Shown in pieces: positions 42,011 to 49,438 of a stretch of DNA of 64,000 nt (position 1 is the stretch's first letter; each line of letters begins with the position of its first letter). The DNA is from Streptomyces sp. CB02923 (GTDB taxonomy: Bacteria > Actinomycetota > Actinomycetes > Streptomycetales > Streptomycetaceae): contig NZ_LWKZ01000023.1 of assembly GCF_001905005.1 (NCBI RefSeq), positions 1,116,001 to 1,180,000 on the forward strand. The letters run 5' to 3'. The notes below the pieces were generated by a model, which ran no database searches, was not told where the DNA came from, and was given only the letters and a program-made list of their open reading frames with translations. Both the position numbers and the translations under genes were made by a program.

Positions 42011-43861
42011 ATGTGCGGAATAGCCGGATGGGTGAACTACGAACAGGACCAGCGCGAGAACGGCGCCCTGCTCGACGCCATGACACGGAGCATGTCCTGC
42101 CGCGGCCCCGACGCGGAAGGAGTGTGGACCGCGCGGAACGCCGCACTGGGCCACCGGCGCCTGGCCGTGATCGACATCGACGGCGGGCGCCAGCCCATGA
42201 CCGCCCAGGAGGACGGAAGGACCCTCGCGTGCCTCACCTACAGCGGCGAGGTCTACAACTTCGAGGAACTGCGCGCCGACCTCGTCTCCCGGGGACACCG
42301 CTTCCGCACCCGCAGCGACACGGAAGTCGTCCTCCGGGGCTACCTCGAATGGGGCAGCGGTGTCGCCGAACGGCTCAACGGCATGTTCGCCTTCGCGCTC
42401 TGGGACACCCGCACGGAAGAACTGCTCCTCGTCCGCGACCGCATGGGCATCAAACCGCTCTACTACCACCGCCTCGCCGACGGAGTCGTCTTCGGCTCCG
42501 AGCCCAAAGCCGTCCTCGCACACCCCGAAGCGCCCCGCCGGGTCGGCGCCGACGGCCTGCGCGAGGTCCTCGCCCTGGTCAAAACGCCGGAACAGGCCAT
42601 CTTCACGGGGCTGCGCGAGGTGCGCCCCGGCCACATCGTCCGCATCCGCCGCTCCGCGATGTCGGTCCGCCGCTACTGGGCCCTGGAAGCCCGGGAACAC
42701 ACCGATGACCTCGACACCACCGTCACCACGGTCCGCGCCCTGCTGGAGGACATCGTCGACCGGCAGCTGGTCGCCGACGTGCCCCTGTGCACCCTCCTGT
42801 CCGGAGGCCTGGACTCCTCCGCCCTCACCGCCCTCGCGGCCGCCCGCCTCGGTGCGCAGGACGGAACGCCGGTACGTTCCTTCTCCGTCGACTTCGAGGG
42901 CAACGCGGACCTCTTCGGCAACGACCCCCTGCGCGAGATGGCCGACGCCCCCTTCGTCCGCGACCTGGCCGGCCACGTGAACTCCGACCACTCCGAAATA
43001 CTCCTCGACGGCGTGTCACTGGCGGACCCGGGACTGCGTGCCGCGGTCCTGGGAGCCACGGACCTCCCCACCGCCTACTGGGGCGACCTGTGGCCCTCGC
43101 TGTACCGCCTGTTCCAGGCGGTGCGGGAACACTCGACGGTGGCGCTCTCCGGCGAGTCCGCCGACGAGGTGTTCGGGGGATACCGGTGGTTCCACGACCC
43201 GCAGGCCGCCCAAGGGGACATCTTCCCCTGGCTCTCACCCGTCACCAGCAAGTATTTCGGGGACAATTCCCTGATCGACCCCGGTCTGCTGGACAAGCTC
43301 GGCCTGGACGACTTCGTACGGGACAGCTATGCGCAGGCCCGCGCCGAAACGCCCGAACTCCCGGGCGAGGAACCGTCCGAACGGCGGATGCGGCAGCTGA
43401 GTTACGTCCACCTCACACGGTTCGTCCAGGCCCTGCTCGACCGCAAGGACCGTATGAGCATGGCCACCGGCCTGGAAGTCCGCGTTCCGTACTGCGACCA
43501 CCGGCTGGTGCAATACGTCTTCAACGTCCCCTGGAAAATGAAGACACACGACGGCCGGGAGAAAAGCCTGCTGCGCTCGGCCACCAAGGATCTGCTGCCC
43601 GAATCGGTCCTCCGACGCGCCAAAGCCCCCTACCCCGCGACGCACAACCCCGGTTACGAGACGGCATTGCGCGACCAACTGCGCGCCGTGCTCGCCGAAC
43701 CCGGCGCACCGGTCGTGCCGCTGCTGGACCCGGCCGCGGTGTCCCGGTTCCTGAACACCGCGCCGGGGAAGATGAGCCGCCAGAGCGACCGCATGGGCCT
43801 TGAGCTGGTCCTCGGCCTGAACGCATGGCTGACGTCCTACGAGGTGAGCCTGGACCTGTGA
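42011..43861 (+). CDS. asnB: Glutamine-hydrolysing asparagine synthetase (AsnB-like)
   Basis: A 616-residue class II amidotransferase of AsnB type. Cys2 (MCGIAGWV) is the glutaminase nucleophile after Met removal. SCRGPDAEG, LGHRRLAVIDI and FGSEPKAVLAH belong to the glutaminase domain. The synthetase domain has the PP-loop LLSGGLDSSAL near 260 and VALSGESADEVFGGYRW. The C-terminal RMSMATGLEVRVPYCDHRLVQYVF is complete, so the enzyme looks active. In the cluster it may provide asparagine or amidate a carboxylate of the product; paralogues in clusters often act as amide synthetases. The presence of an AsnRS-like core 32 kb upstream makes aspartate/asparagine chemistry a recurring theme. Confidence 0.88.
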   Translation: MCGIAGWVNYEQDQRENGALLDAMTRSMSCRGPDAEGVWTARNAALGHRRLAVIDIDGGRQPMTAQEDGRTLACLTYSGEVYNFEELRADLVSRGHRFRTRSDTEVVLRGYLEWGSGVAERLNGMFAFALWDTRTEELLLVRDRMGIKPLYYHRLADGVVFGSEPKAVLAHPEAPRRVGADGLREVLALVKTPEQAIFTGLREVRPGHIVRIRRSAMSVRRYWALEAREHTDDLDTTVTTVRALLEDIVDRQLVADVPLCTLLSGGLDSSALTALAAARLGAQDGTPVRSFSVDFEGNADLFGNDPLREMADAPFVRDLAGHVNSDHSEILLDGVSLADPGLRAAVLGATDLPTAYWGDLWPSLYRLFQAVREHSTVALSGESADEVFGGYRWFHDPQAAQGDIFPWLSPVTSKYFGDNSLIDPGLLDKLGLDDFVRDSYAQARAETPELPGEEPSERRMRQLSYVHLTRFVQALLDRKDRMSMATGLEVRVPYCDHRLVQYVFNVPWKMKTHDGREKSLLRSATKDLLPESVLRRAKAPYPATHNPGYETALRDQLRAVLAEPGAPVVPLLDPAAVSRFLNTAPGKMSRQSDRMGLELVLGLNAWLTSYEVSLDL

Positions 43862-43873
43862 ACAGCCGCCGGG

Positions 43874-45217
43874 CTACCCCTCGTCGCGGTCCTGCCCCCG
43901 GTATGCCTGCTGGGAAGCGGCCATCCTGCGTTTCACCGGCGGCAGATGGTTGACGACGCGCATGCCGGTGCGCATCGCCGCCAGCACGGCGCGTCCGACG
44001 AGGGGCTTGTGGATCGGGGCACTGCCGCTCATCTGGGCCAGGGACTTGCGTACCGCGTCGAAGCCGTAGCCGATCATCCGGGTCTCGTAGTCACGGATCG
44101 CCGGGACCAGCGGCATCCGGCCGTCGCGGGCGGCGGTCAGCCGGTGGCACAGCAGGACGGCGTCGCGCAGCGCGGTGTTGGCGCCGACCCCGCGGCCCGG
44201 GGTCATGGTGTGGATGGCGTCGCCGATGAGGGTGACGGTGCTGGAGGGCCACTGCTCGATCGGTACCGAGGTGCGGATCCGCATCGGGAAGCAGGTCGAG
44301 GGGTCCACGAGCCCGGCCAGGGCGCGCAGCCGCGGGTCCCAGGTGCGCATCAGCTCCTGGAGCAGTTCGTGCAGCCCCCGCCCGTCCCGCTCCAGGATGT
44401 CGCCGGGCAGGTTCTGCCCGGCGCCGCTGAGGCCGAGCAGGATGTAGTCACGGGTGTTGTCGAAGTGCAGGCCCGGCCAGTTCTTGATGAGATCTGCGTC
44501 GGTGGCGCCGATGCCGCTCTTGGGCACGCCGTCCTGATCCCAGGGGAACTGCATGACATGGAGGATCAGGGAGTATCCGCCGGGGGCGAGGAAGAGGTTG
44601 ACGCCGTCGATCGTCCTGTCGGTCAGCAGCGCGCGGGTCTCGTCCGTCAGGGGCACCTTGCCGCCGACGGCGGCTATCCCGGAGTCCTCCAGCGCGGCGT
44701 GGGGCAGGTACTGGCGGCGGACTCGTGAAGGGGATCCGTCCGCGCCGACCAGGACGTCGCCGGTGGCGGAGGTGCCGTCCTCGAAGTGTGCGGTGACCGT
44801 GCCGTCGGCGTTGCGCCCGTAGCGGGTGAAGACCTTGTCGAAGTGCACCAGCTCCTCGATGCCGGTGAGCAGGATCTGGCGCAGCGTCATCCGGGAGACG
44901 GAGCGTTCGGCGCCCGACCCGTCGGCGCTGGCCCGCGCGAAGCCGTCCAGCGACAGCACTTCCCGGTACTTCTCGGTGAACATGTTGAACCGGTCGGGGG
45001 TACGTGCACAGGTCGCCACGAAGGTGTCGAACAGGTCCGGCGGCAGCACCTGCGACAGGGCGCGGCTCCCGTCGTGGTCGATGCCCACGCGGTAGCCCTG
45101 CAGGCCGCCGCCGCGGGTCCGGTCCCGTTCGTGGACCGAGCAGCTGATCCCCGCCCGCTTGAGGCCGTGGGCCAGGGCGAGACCGCCGGTGCCGGCACCG
45201 ATGATGATCACATGCAT
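43874..45217 (-). CDS. FAD-dependent aromatic-type monooxygenase
   Basis: A 447-residue group A flavoprotein monooxygenase. The dinucleotide motif is VIIIGAGTGGLALAHGLKRAG at the N-terminus; the second FAD motif is VTLIGDAIHTMTPGRGVGANTALRDA near 300. The ATG at 45217 follows AGGAA. It converges on the asparagine synthetase gene with only 12 nt between stops. The adjacent MarR-type gene is on the same strand upstream, an arrangement common for self-contained detoxification units. It could be a tailoring enzyme of cluster 1 or a separate MarR-regulated oxidation system. Confidence 0.85.
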   Translation of the reverse strand: MHVIIIGAGTGGLALAHGLKRAGISCSVHERDRTRGGGLQGYRVGIDHDGSRALSQVLPPDLFDTFVATCARTPDRFNMFTEKYREVLSLDGFARASADGSGAERSVSRMTLRQILLTGIEELVHFDKVFTRYGRNADGTVTAHFEDGTSATGDVLVGADGSPSRVRRQYLPHAALEDSGIAAVGGKVPLTDETRALLTDRTIDGVNLFLAPGGYSLILHVMQFPWDQDGVPKSGIGATDADLIKNWPGLHFDNTRDYILLGLSGAGQNLPGDILERDGRGLHELLQELMRTWDPRLRALAGLVDPSTCFPMRIRTSVPIEQWPSSTVTLIGDAIHTMTPGRGVGANTALRDAVLLCHRLTAARDGRMPLVPAIRDYETRMIGYGFDAVRKSLAQMSGSAPIHKPLVGRAVLAAMRTGMRVVNHLPPVKRRMAASQQAYRGQDRDEG

Positions 45218-45243
45218 GGTGTTCCTGCCTTCCGATCCTGATC

Positions 45244-45291
45244 CTGGTGGGGTGCCGTACGAGTCCTGGTTCTGGTGGGGTGCCGTACGAG
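45244..45291. repeat. 20-bp direct repeat in front of the monooxygenase
   Basis: CTGGTGGGGTGCCGTACGAG occurs at 45244-45263 and again at 45272-45291, exactly 28 nt apart. It lies between the MarR-type gene and the monooxygenase start, where an operator would be expected. The 28-bp period is close to three helical turns, so bound dimers would lie on nearly the same face. It may be a regulator site or a duplication. Confidence 0.55.
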
Positions 45292-45326
45292 CGCGCCGCG
45301 GACTCCGGGCCACAGCGCACCGCCTG

Positions 45327-45842
45327 CTACGCGGGCGCCGGGCCGGCCTTGCCGCCCCGCTTCGGTGCGGCCACGGCGCGCAGCCGCTCGGTGTGGCGTT
45401 CCTGGATGCCGCGCGAGAAGTCGAGGAAGTCCGCGACCAGAGCGAGCTGTTCGTCGCTGTACCGGGCGTAGACCTCCGTGGCGGAATCGTCGAGGAACGG
45501 CTCCATCAGCGCGAAGGCCTGCTGCCGGAGGGCAGGGGTGACCTGCACCAGGGTGCTGCGCCGGTCGGTGGGGTGCGGAGTGCGGGTGAGGTGGCCGCGC
45601 TTCTCCAGACGGTCGATCATCGCGGTCACGCTGCCCGTGGTCAGCCCCAGACGGCTCCCCAGCTCACCAGGGGTGGCCCGCTCGGCCGGCAGCAGCAGCT
45701 CCAGACACCGGAGATCGGTCTCGTTGACCCCCAGCAGGCGCGCCATCTCACGGTCGAAGTCGTCGACCGCTCCCTGGTACGCCTGGATGCCCCTTCCCAG
45801 GGCCGCCCTGATCGCCTCGGTCTTCTCGGCCACTGGACGCAC
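45327..45842 (-). CDS. MarR-family transcriptional regulator
   Basis: A 171-residue winged-helix regulator. The recognition region is TPGELGSRLGLTTGSVTAMIDRLEKRGHLTR, and the wing is HPTDRRSTLVQVT, the DxRS/T wing signature of MarR proteins. Start is GTG 45842, with GTG 45833 as a close alternative. It lies upstream of and in line with the FAD monooxygenase and probably represses it and itself. The direct repeat (45244-45291) and a dyad at 45866-45878 are candidate sites. Confidence 0.9.
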   Translation of the reverse strand: MRPVAEKTEAIRAALGRGIQAYQGAVDDFDREMARLLGVNETDLRCLELLLPAERATPGELGSRLGLTTGSVTAMIDRLEKRGHLTRTPHPTDRRSTLVQVTPALRQQAFALMEPFLDDSATEVYARYSDEQLALVADFLDFSRGIQERHTERLRAVAAPKRGGKAGPAPA

Positions 45843-45865
45843 GTCCTCTCACCGTTCCCATTTGC

Positions 45866-45878
45866 CTTGACTCCCAAG
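45866..45878. promoter_or_regulatory. Dyad in the MarR-type gene promoter
   Basis: CTTGACTCCCAAG forms a short dyad (CTTG/CAAG) inside an AT-richer patch running to about 45895, just upstream of the MarR-type start codon. It may be its promoter and autoregulatory site; the arms are short. Confidence 0.3.
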
Positions 45879-46043
45879 ATAAACGATTTTCGAGAGAACT
45901 GGAAGCCGGGTCCGGCGCGGGCCGGGGGCGTTCACGCGCGATCCGCGCGGCGGGATCGGTGAAGTCGAGGGCGGCGAACCACTCCTGGGCAGAGGATCAG
46001 CCCTCCGGGTTCGGCGCCGAGGCCCGCTGCCGCGGGCCCGCGG

Positions 46044-47234
46044 TCACACGTCCCAAGTGACCGGGAGGCTCTTCACCCCGTGGATGTCCGCGGTCTCCGG
46101 GCGCAGGGCAACCTCTTCCGCCGGTACGGCCAGGCGGAGCGTGGGGAAGCGGTCGACCAGTGCGGCGAACGCGACACTCATCTCGACGCGGGCCAGCTGC
46201 TGCCCCAGACACTGGTGGATGCCGTGGCCGAAGGCCACATGCCCGCCGTTCTTCCTCCCGAGGTCGAGCACGTGCGGGTCGGTGAAACGCTCCGGGTCGT
46301 GATTGGCGGTGTGGTACGACAGGACGACCGTCGTACCGGCCTTGATGGTCTGCCCGCCCACCTCGACGTCCTCCAGCGCCGTCCGCAGGAACGACTTGGC
46401 GACGCTCAGATACCGCAGCAGCTCCTCCACGGCCTGGTCGGTGAGCGCGGGATCGGCGCGCAGCGCGGCCAGTTGCGCCGGGTTCTGCAACAGCGCGAAG
46501 GTGCCCAGTGCCAGCATGTTCGCGGTGGTGTCGAGCCCGGCCGACAGCAGGACCAGGCTGATCCCCTTCAGCTCTTCATCGGTCAGATCGCTGTCGGTGA
46601 GTTCACTGAGGATGTCGTCGGTGGGGTTCGCGCGCTTGGCGGCCACCAGACCCGCCAGATAGTCCTGGGTCGCGGTGTAGGCCGCTATCAGCTCCTCATC
46701 GGTCGTCTCCCCGCCCATGAACGACTCGACCTGCTCCTGGAAAGAAGCCCGGTCCTCGTACGGCACTCCCAGCAGCTCGCAGATCATGATGGCGGGAATG
46801 GGCTTGGCGAACGCGGTCACCAGGTCCGTCGGCGGCCCGGCCTGCTCCATGGCGTCCAGGCAGTCGGCGGTGATCTGCCCGACGCGCTCGGAGAGCTGCC
46901 GCATCCGCCGTACGGTGAACTTGCCGGCCAGCGGTTTGCGGTAGCGCCGGTGCTCCGGGTCGTCCATGAGGACGAACTCGCCGGGCGGCGCCGGAGGAAT
47001 CTCGTAGTCGACCACGTTCAGCAGATCCTTGCGTGAGCTGAACCGCGAGTCGGCCAGGACCGATCTGACCAGGTCGTACCCGGTGATCAGCCAGCCGGGC
47101 TGTCCACCGGGGTGGGTGTAGTGGCTGATGGGGCCGTGCCGGCGGGCGTCGGTCAGCTCCGCCGGCGGGGCGAAGGGGCAGCCGGACCGACGTCCTGTCG
47201 GCAGCGCCGTGACGGTGTGCAGAGCCTCGCTCAT
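46044..47234 (-). CDS. Cytochrome P450
   Basis: A 396-residue bacterial class I P450. The I-helix oxygen-binding motif is LLSAGLDTTANM near 232-243, ExxR appears as EELLRYL, and the heme-ligand loop is FGHGIHQCLGQQLARVE near 340. The N-terminus has no membrane anchor, as in other Streptomyces P450s. It is divergent from the GbsR/MarR-type gene. The enzyme may be a tailoring oxidase of cluster 1 or belong to an independent pair with its regulator; no ferredoxin gene is nearby. Confidence 0.9.
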   Translation of the reverse strand: MSEALHTVTALPTGRRSGCPFAPPAELTDARRHGPISHYTHPGGQPGWLITGYDLVRSVLADSRFSSRKDLLNVVDYEIPPAPPGEFVLMDDPEHRRYRKPLAGKFTVRRMRQLSERVGQITADCLDAMEQAGPPTDLVTAFAKPIPAIMICELLGVPYEDRASFQEQVESFMGGETTDEELIAAYTATQDYLAGLVAAKRANPTDDILSELTDSDLTDEELKGISLVLLSAGLDTTANMLALGTFALLQNPAQLAALRADPALTDQAVEELLRYLSVAKSFLRTALEDVEVGGQTIKAGTTVVLSYHTANHDPERFTDPHVLDLGRKNGGHVAFGHGIHQCLGQQLARVEMSVAFAALVDRFPTLRLAVPAEEVALRPETADIHGVKSLPVTWDV

Positions 47235-47283
47235 GGCCGTTCCTCGTCTCGCGTCATCACATGTTCGGGATTTCCTGAAAGCT

Positions 47284-47390
47284 ACGTTGCATTCATGATG
47301 ACGTCAATCATAGAAATGCCATTTGCGCAGGTGCAGGGCGGTAAATTGATGCAATGACGCTGAGCTCGAATGCAATGCAACGTTGCAATG
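47284..47390. promoter_or_regulatory. Operator-rich AT-rich promoter between P450 and GbsR-type gene
   Basis: This divergent region is the least GC-rich part of the window. TGCAACGTTGCA (47376-47387) is a perfect 12-bp palindrome. TGCAATG occurs three times (47350, 47371, 47384), and ACGTTGCATT at 47284-47293 carries the same CGTTGCA half-site. The repetition suggests cooperative binding of the divergent regulator controlling both genes. Confidence 0.6.
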
Positions 47391-47417
47391 AATGACGGCG
47401 AAGGCAATACTGGCGGC

Positions 47418-48110
47418 ATGCCAGGAGGACGACTGACCCAGCAGGAGCGCCAGCGCATCGCCGCCGGACTCGCCGACGACCTCTCCTACGCGGAGATCGC
47501 CAGGCGGCTCGACCGGCCGACCTCGACGATCAGCCGGGAGATCGGACGCAACGGCGGCCCCGGCGGCTACCGGCCCCAGCAGGCGCACCGGGCGACGGCC
47601 CAGCGGGCGCGGCGCGGCACACCGTCACCCCCACGCGCGGCCGGAGAGCCCGGCGGCACGGTGGAGAAGGAAATGGTCGAGCTGGCCGTCAGGTCGGGGA
47701 TGCCGAGGATCACGGCACGCGTGCACGTCGACCTGGTGCTGTCCGAGGGCGGCACGCGGACCGCGGCCGAGCTCACCCGCAGGCTGGAGGTCAGCCCGGC
47801 CTCCGTCTCCGTGGCCGTGAACTACCTGGTCCAGCAGGGATACGTCCGGCGCGAGCGCGATCCGCAGCGGCGCCGCGACCTCTACGTGGTCGACGACGAG
47901 GCCTGGTACCACTCGGTCGTGATCAGCTCACGGCAGACGCTCGCAGCCGCGCAGGCCGCGATGGCGGCGGCGGAGGCACTCGGGCTCGACGGGCCCGTGG
48001 GGCAGCGGCTGGCCAGGGGAGGGACGTTCCTGGAGCGGGTCATCCTGGACATGAAGGAGTCGGCCGACCGCTGGCGCACCCTCTTGACGGACACGTCCCG
48101 GTGCGGATGA
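47418..48110 (+). CDS. GbsR/MarR-type regulator with N-terminal HTH
   Basis: A 230-residue regulator. The N-terminus MPGGRLTQQERQRIAAGLAD with SYAEIARRLDRPTSTISREIGRNGG is an IS30/HTH_38-like helix-turn-helix. The second half holds a GbsR/MarR winged helix, RTAAELTRRLEVSPASVSVAVNYLVQQGYVRRERD. I chose ATG 47418, as relatives begin MPGGRLTQQ; in-frame ATGs at 47370 and 47388 overlap the palindromic operator. It is divergent from the P450 gene, which it probably controls. Confidence 0.85.
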   Translation: MPGGRLTQQERQRIAAGLADDLSYAEIARRLDRPTSTISREIGRNGGPGGYRPQQAHRATAQRARRGTPSPPRAAGEPGGTVEKEMVELAVRSGMPRITARVHVDLVLSEGGTRTAAELTRRLEVSPASVSVAVNYLVQQGYVRRERDPQRRRDLYVVDDEAWYHSVVISSRQTLAAAQAAMAAAEALGLDGPVGQRLARGGTFLERVILDMKESADRWRTLLTDTSRCG

Positions 48111-48227
48111 GGCCGGCCGACGTAGCCGCTGTTCGCCGCGACCCGGGCCACACTCTCGCGCGCGGTCGGCGCCCTGGCCCGGCAATCGTGACGGTTGCGG
48201 GGCGCGGGCGGAATACGGCGCCGCGCG

Positions 48228-48262
48228 CGCCGTCGGCGAGATCACGACCGTCGCCGACGGCG
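48228..48262. terminator. Bidirectional terminator hairpin
   Basis: CGCCGTCGGCGA (48228-48239) and TCGCCGACGGCG (48251-48262) are perfect 12-bp arms with an 11-nt loop, between the convergent regulator and secreted-protein genes. Confidence 0.75.
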
Positions 48263-48313
48263 GGCTGAAACATCCCGTGCAACTCTCTTACGGGACAGTC
48301 CTCAGATGTTGCT

Positions 48314-48634
48314 CTACCCCTGAGGCCGACCGTCGCCGGGAAAATCGGGGTAGTCCCACACATCGCGGCCGACGCAGAAGAGCTTGATCGGGTCGAAGTA
48401 GGCGAAGCCGCAGCTCCCCGTCGAGGGCCGCTCGCCGATCTTCTTGCAGTACGCGAACTCGTACGGGGCGCGGATGGACCCGAACATCTTGCCCTCGACG
48501 GTGCAGGGCTTGTTGGGGTTGATCCACAGGGCTCCCTCGGCCTGCCCGCCCTGGGGGGCGGCCACGGCCACTGCGGGCGTCGCGAGGGCGAGCGACGCGC
48601 CGACGGCGAGCAAGGCGGCTGTCAGTCTCTTCAC
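48314..48634 (-). CDS. Small secreted protein with four cysteines
   Basis: A protein of 106 residues with a Sec signal peptide (VKRLTAALLAVGASLALATP, cleavage likely after AVAVAA). The mature part of about 75 residues has four cysteines, suggesting two disulfides, and many aromatic residues (YEFAYCKKIGE, YFDPIKLFCVGRDVWDYPDF). I recognise no family. GTG 48634 is preferred over ATG 48643 because the GAGAGGA site abuts the ATG but is correctly spaced for the GTG. The function is unknown. Confidence 0.7.
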   Translation of the reverse strand: MKRLTAALLAVGASLALATPAVAVAAPQGGQAEGALWINPNKPCTVEGKMFGSIRAPYEFAYCKKIGERPSTGSCGFAYFDPIKLFCVGRDVWDYPDFPGDGRPQG

Positions 48635-49149
48635 AGGATCCATTCCTCTCTGGGGCAAACGGACCCGATACACGCTAGGTCCGCAAGATCAGCGTCGAGA
48701 GGCCGTATTGAGTCAGACCGGCACGACCGAGGTGCTCAAGAGGGCTGCCGCGCGCCTGGCCAGGGAGAACCTGGTGAGGCAGGAGTGGCCCGGAGTGGCG
48801 TTCATAGGGAGTTGCCTAGGACCTCCGCAGAAAACCTTGCAATTGCAGAGTTTCTGGGGCCAGTCGCGTGAGCAGGGCAAATGGGCGGTAAGGCAGGTGT
48901 CCGGTCCGGCCTGCCCGGACGGCTCCGGCGCGGCAGGTGGGCGCGAAAGCGGTGGTGGACAGCGAGGCGCCCGGCCGTCCGTACCGTTGTCCGAGCCGGA
49001 GTGCCCGCTGCGAAGTGCGCCCCGTGCGCCCGCTGTTCACTGCTCACGCCCTGTGTCCGATCGCGTGCCCGGGAGTGGCGTGGGGTACGTCTGTGACGAA
49101 ACCGCTACTCCGAGTGACGAACTCGGAGAGCCGCCCGGAAGGAACTGTC
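48635..49149. other. Non-coding gap with TGCAATTGCA palindrome
   Basis: About 515 nt between two divergent small secreted-protein genes. TGCAATTGCA (48838-48847) repeats the core of the palindrome at 330-341. A forward frame near 48715-48810 (reading TTEVLKRAAARLARENLV) looks like a fragment of a coiled or DNA-binding helix and may be a decayed gene. No intact gene is supported. Confidence 0.35.
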
Positions 49150-49425
49150 ATGCCCAAGCGTCTCGCTGCCGTCCTCAGCTGCCTCGCCCTCGCCCTCGGC
49201 GGTGCCGTGGCCGCCGCCCCCGCCGCCCAGGCCACCCCGCAAGCCTGTTTCTTCTACGTGCTGGAGCAGCATCCCGGCGCCGATGAAGAAGTGGCCGAAC
49301 GAGCCTGCCGCATCGGAGGCAAGAGCGGAACGGAGAACTTCCGGGCCTGCTACGCCGAGCTGCGGCAGGACTACGTCCCCGCGGTGGTGGCCGGCGAAGC
49401 CTGCCGACGCGCGGCCAGGAAGTAA
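49150..49425 (+). CDS. Small secreted cysteine-bearing protein
   Basis: A 91-residue exported protein with a signal peptide (MPKRLAAVLSCLALALGG, cleavage after AAQA). The mature part of about 60 residues holds four cysteines, each following an alanine (ACF, ACR, ACY, ACR), spaced as in a helical hairpin stapled by two disulfides. No known family is apparent. The ATG follows GGAAGGAA. It may be an extracellular structural or signalling protein; the function is unknown. Confidence 0.75.
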   Translation: MPKRLAAVLSCLALALGGAVAAAPAAQATPQACFFYVLEQHPGADEEVAERACRIGGKSGTENFRACYAELRQDYVPAVVAGEACRRAARK

Positions 49426-49438
49426 CGGCAAGCGGTGG

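Noticed and set aside
48715..48830. Possible transposase or regulator fragment (TTEVLKRAAARL)
   Set aside because: Too short and without start, stop or second motif to support a pseudogene call.
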